From assembly GCA_938007965.1 (NCBI GenBank), contig CALLMH010000016.1, positions 1-64,000 on the forward strand: a stretch of DNA of 64,000 nucleotides, given 5' to 3'. The stretch is from an uncultured Saprospiraceae bacterium (GTDB taxonomy: Bacteria; Bacteroidota; Bacteroidia; Chitinophagales; Saprospiraceae). This document shows, in pieces, positions 62,481 through 64,000 of the stretch (within the stretch, counting starts at the first letter, position 1; every line of letters starts with the position of its first letter). The notes beneath the pieces are model-generated. The model was not told the origin of the DNA. It searched no databases and saw only the letters and a program-made list of their open reading frames with translations. The translations under genes and the position numbers were made by a program.

Positions 62481-64000
62481 ATGTGTGGTATAGCTGGCAT
62501 AGTGCGTTTCTCGGGGCCACAGATTGGGACTCACGAGCTCAAAACTATGACTGACACGATCGCTCATCGTGGACCTGATGGCGAAGGACAATGGGTAGAT
62601 ATCACTGGCAAAATCGGTTTGGGTCATCGAAGGTTATCAATCATAGATCTAAGTGATTCTGGTAGTCAGCCAATGCACTACAAAGAGCGATATACGATAG
62701 TGTTTAACGGTGAGATTTATAACTACATAGAAATTAGAAATGACTTAAAGTCACGTGGCTATTCGTTTTCGAATGATACAGATACAGAAGTATTAATGGC
62801 TGCATATGACTATAAGGGATCAGCCTGTCTAGATGACTTTGATGGAATGTTCGCTTTTGCACTTTATGATAAGCATGAGGAGATAATATTTTGTGCACGA
62901 GATAGATTCGGTGAGAAGCCATTTTTCTATTCTTTTGATGGGGTGGATTTCAAGTTTGCATCAGAAATGAAAGCACTCTGGGCATCTGGAGTAGTCAAAA
63001 AACTAGATGATAAAACGGTACACAACTATCTTATCACGGGTAAGAATAGAGGAGAAAACAAAACGAATACATTTTACAGTGGTATCAGTCGATTGAAGGC
63101 ATCACACTCGATGATTATTGATATAAAGCAACCTGAGATTATACAAAAAAGATATTGGAGAGTAGATACATCTGTTTCTAATATTTCAGCGGATGAAGCT
63201 ATAATTCAATTTAATCAACTTTTCCAAAAATCAATAAGTAGAAGACTGAGATCAGATGTGCCAGTGGGATCTTCGTTGTCGGGAGGGCTGGATAGTTCGA
63301 TGGTAGTAGGCTATATGGCTGATGACAAAACCATCAAACAGAATACTTTCTCAGCTAGTTTTCCTGGATTTGCTAGGGATGAAGGAGCATATCAGAGAAT
63401 GATGGTTAATAGATATGCTACGAATCACCATAATACAAGTCCCGATATGGTCCAGAATATGGCCAATTTTGATAAGATCATTTATCATCAAGAGGAGCCT
63501 TTTGGATCTGCAAGTATTGCGATTCAATATGAAGTTTTTAAACTTGCGAGACAGAATAATGTAACAGTATTATTGGATGGTCAAGGAGCGGATGAAATTT
63601 TATCAGGCTATTCGTATTTTACGTTTAGCTATTTGAGAGAGACATTAAAGAATAAAGGGATGGTGTCTTTCATGAAATCTGCAAAACAAGCGGCTGCAAA
63701 ACAAGCAAAGTCGAGTAAGTATTTCATTGGAGGTACATTATCCGATCGTTTGCCGAATAGTATAATCAATAGATTCAAATCTGCAGATGTATCAACTGCA
63801 TACGATTTGTTGAATCCAGATTTCGCCAATAAATATCGAGCTGATTTTGATTCTGATATTCAGATATTTGATACGCTAAATGAAGCACTTGATGATAGGA
63901 CTAATGATTATGGATTAGATCAGTTGCTGCGGTATTGTGATAGAAATGCAATGGCACATAGTCTAGAAGTGAGGTTGCCGTTTTTGTATCATGAATTGGT
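62481..64000 (+). CDS. Asparagine synthetase (glutamine-hydrolysing), 3' end outside window
   Basis: Starts MCGIAGIV with the catalytic Cys2 of the Ntn glutaminase domain, then HRGPDGEG, HRRLSIIDLS, NGEIYNY. The synthetase PP-loop GSSLSGGLDSSMVV follows near residue 265, and the frame is open to the last base at AMAHSLEVRLPFL. About 506 codons are present. AsnB paralogues inside polysaccharide clusters often amidate uronic acids rather than make free asparagine, and that is the likelier role here given the amino-uronate genes just upstream. Confidence 0.92.
   Translation, partial: MCGIAGIVRFSGPQIGTHELKTMTDTIAHRGPDGEGQWVDITGKIGLGHRRLSIIDLSDSGSQPMHYKERYTIVFNGEIYNYIEIRNDLKSRGYSFSNDTDTEVLMAAYDYKGSACLDDFDGMFAFALYDKHEEIIFCARDRFGEKPFFYSFDGVDFKFASEMKALWASGVVKKLDDKTVHNYLITGKNRGENKTNTFYSGISRLKASHSMIIDIKQPEIIQKRYWRVDTSVSNISADEAIIQFNQLFQKSISRRLRSDVPVGSSLSGGLDSSMVVGYMADDKTIKQNTFSASFPGFARDEGAYQRMMVNRYATNHHNTSPDMVQNMANFDKIIYHQEEPFGSASIAIQYEVFKLARQNNVTVLLDGQGADEILSGYSYFTFSYLRETLKNKGMVSFMKSAKQAAAKQAKSSKYFIGGTLSDRLPNSIINRFKSADVSTAYDLLNPDFANKYRADFDSDIQIFDTLNEALDDRTNDYGLDQLLRYCDRNAMAHSLEVRLPFLYHEL

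Overview
The window is a contiguous piece of an AT-rich chromosome from a member of the Bacteroidota, probably a Saprospirales-like lineage (the phylum is well supported, the order is a guess). Support for the phylum: secreted proteins ending in type IX secretion (T9SS) C-terminal domains, many promoters with the Bacteroidota -7 element TAnnTTTG, starts without Shine-Dalgarno sequences, a GT117/DUF2723 membrane protein, a RemB/Wzi-like barrel, a UpxY-type NusG paralogue opening a polysaccharide operon, and a CarB without its C-terminal regulatory domain. No rRNA, tRNA or CRISPR array was seen.

Layout. 1-6.7 kb: the 3' part of a giant repeat-rich surface protein, a 1.1 kb gene-poor gap holding a truncated group II intron directly behind a terminator, and a small T9SS cargo protein. 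6.7-11.5 kb (minus strand): patatin-like lipase, carB and two small unknown proteins. 11.7-17.6 kb: a NarL/LuxR-type response regulator divergent from a fatty acid desaturase, a PhcB-like SAM methyltransferase, two unknown proteins and a TPR sensor histidine kinase. A 22-bp palindrome recurs at identical spacing in front of the desaturase and the methyltransferase, and a degraded copy lies in front of the regulator. 17.6-31 kb: housekeeping genes (GCS2-CBS ligase, GT117 protein, RpiB, M28 peptidase, SurA-like foldase, PheS, ThiL, ATL protein, MscL). 31-36 kb: an Lhr-type helicase and a metal uptake cluster (ATPase, binding protein, MntR-like repressor with its own palindrome). 36-44 kb: nitroreductase, THUMP-like methyltransferase, metzincin lipoprotein, DEAD-box helicase and a molybdenum hydroxylase with its cofactor cytidylyltransferase-like protein. 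44.6-52.3 kb: dnaX (with a nine-A run that could generate a short gamma form), the RemB/Wzi-like protein and metH. 52.4-64 kb: a surface polysaccharide operon starting with a regulator and a UpxY-like antiterminator, then ugd, cysC-cysD-cysN, rfbB, Wbp/Wlb-type sugar genes, a PIG-L deacetylase and an asparagine synthetase running off the end.

How the genes fit together. The 11.7-17.6 kb block looks like a small lipid-modification regulon with its own two-component system. By analogy with Ralstonia PhcB/PhcS/PhcR it could make or answer a fatty acid methyl ester signal; this is inference. The polysaccharide operon carries a complete ATP sulfurylase plus APS kinase set but no APS/PAPS reductase, suggesting that PAPS is made for a sulfated glycan, alongside an N-acetylated amino-uronic acid.

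Small-scale structure includes three related dispersed hairpins at gene 3' ends, a second short dispersed repeat, and a GC-rich island at 40.98-41.05 kb.
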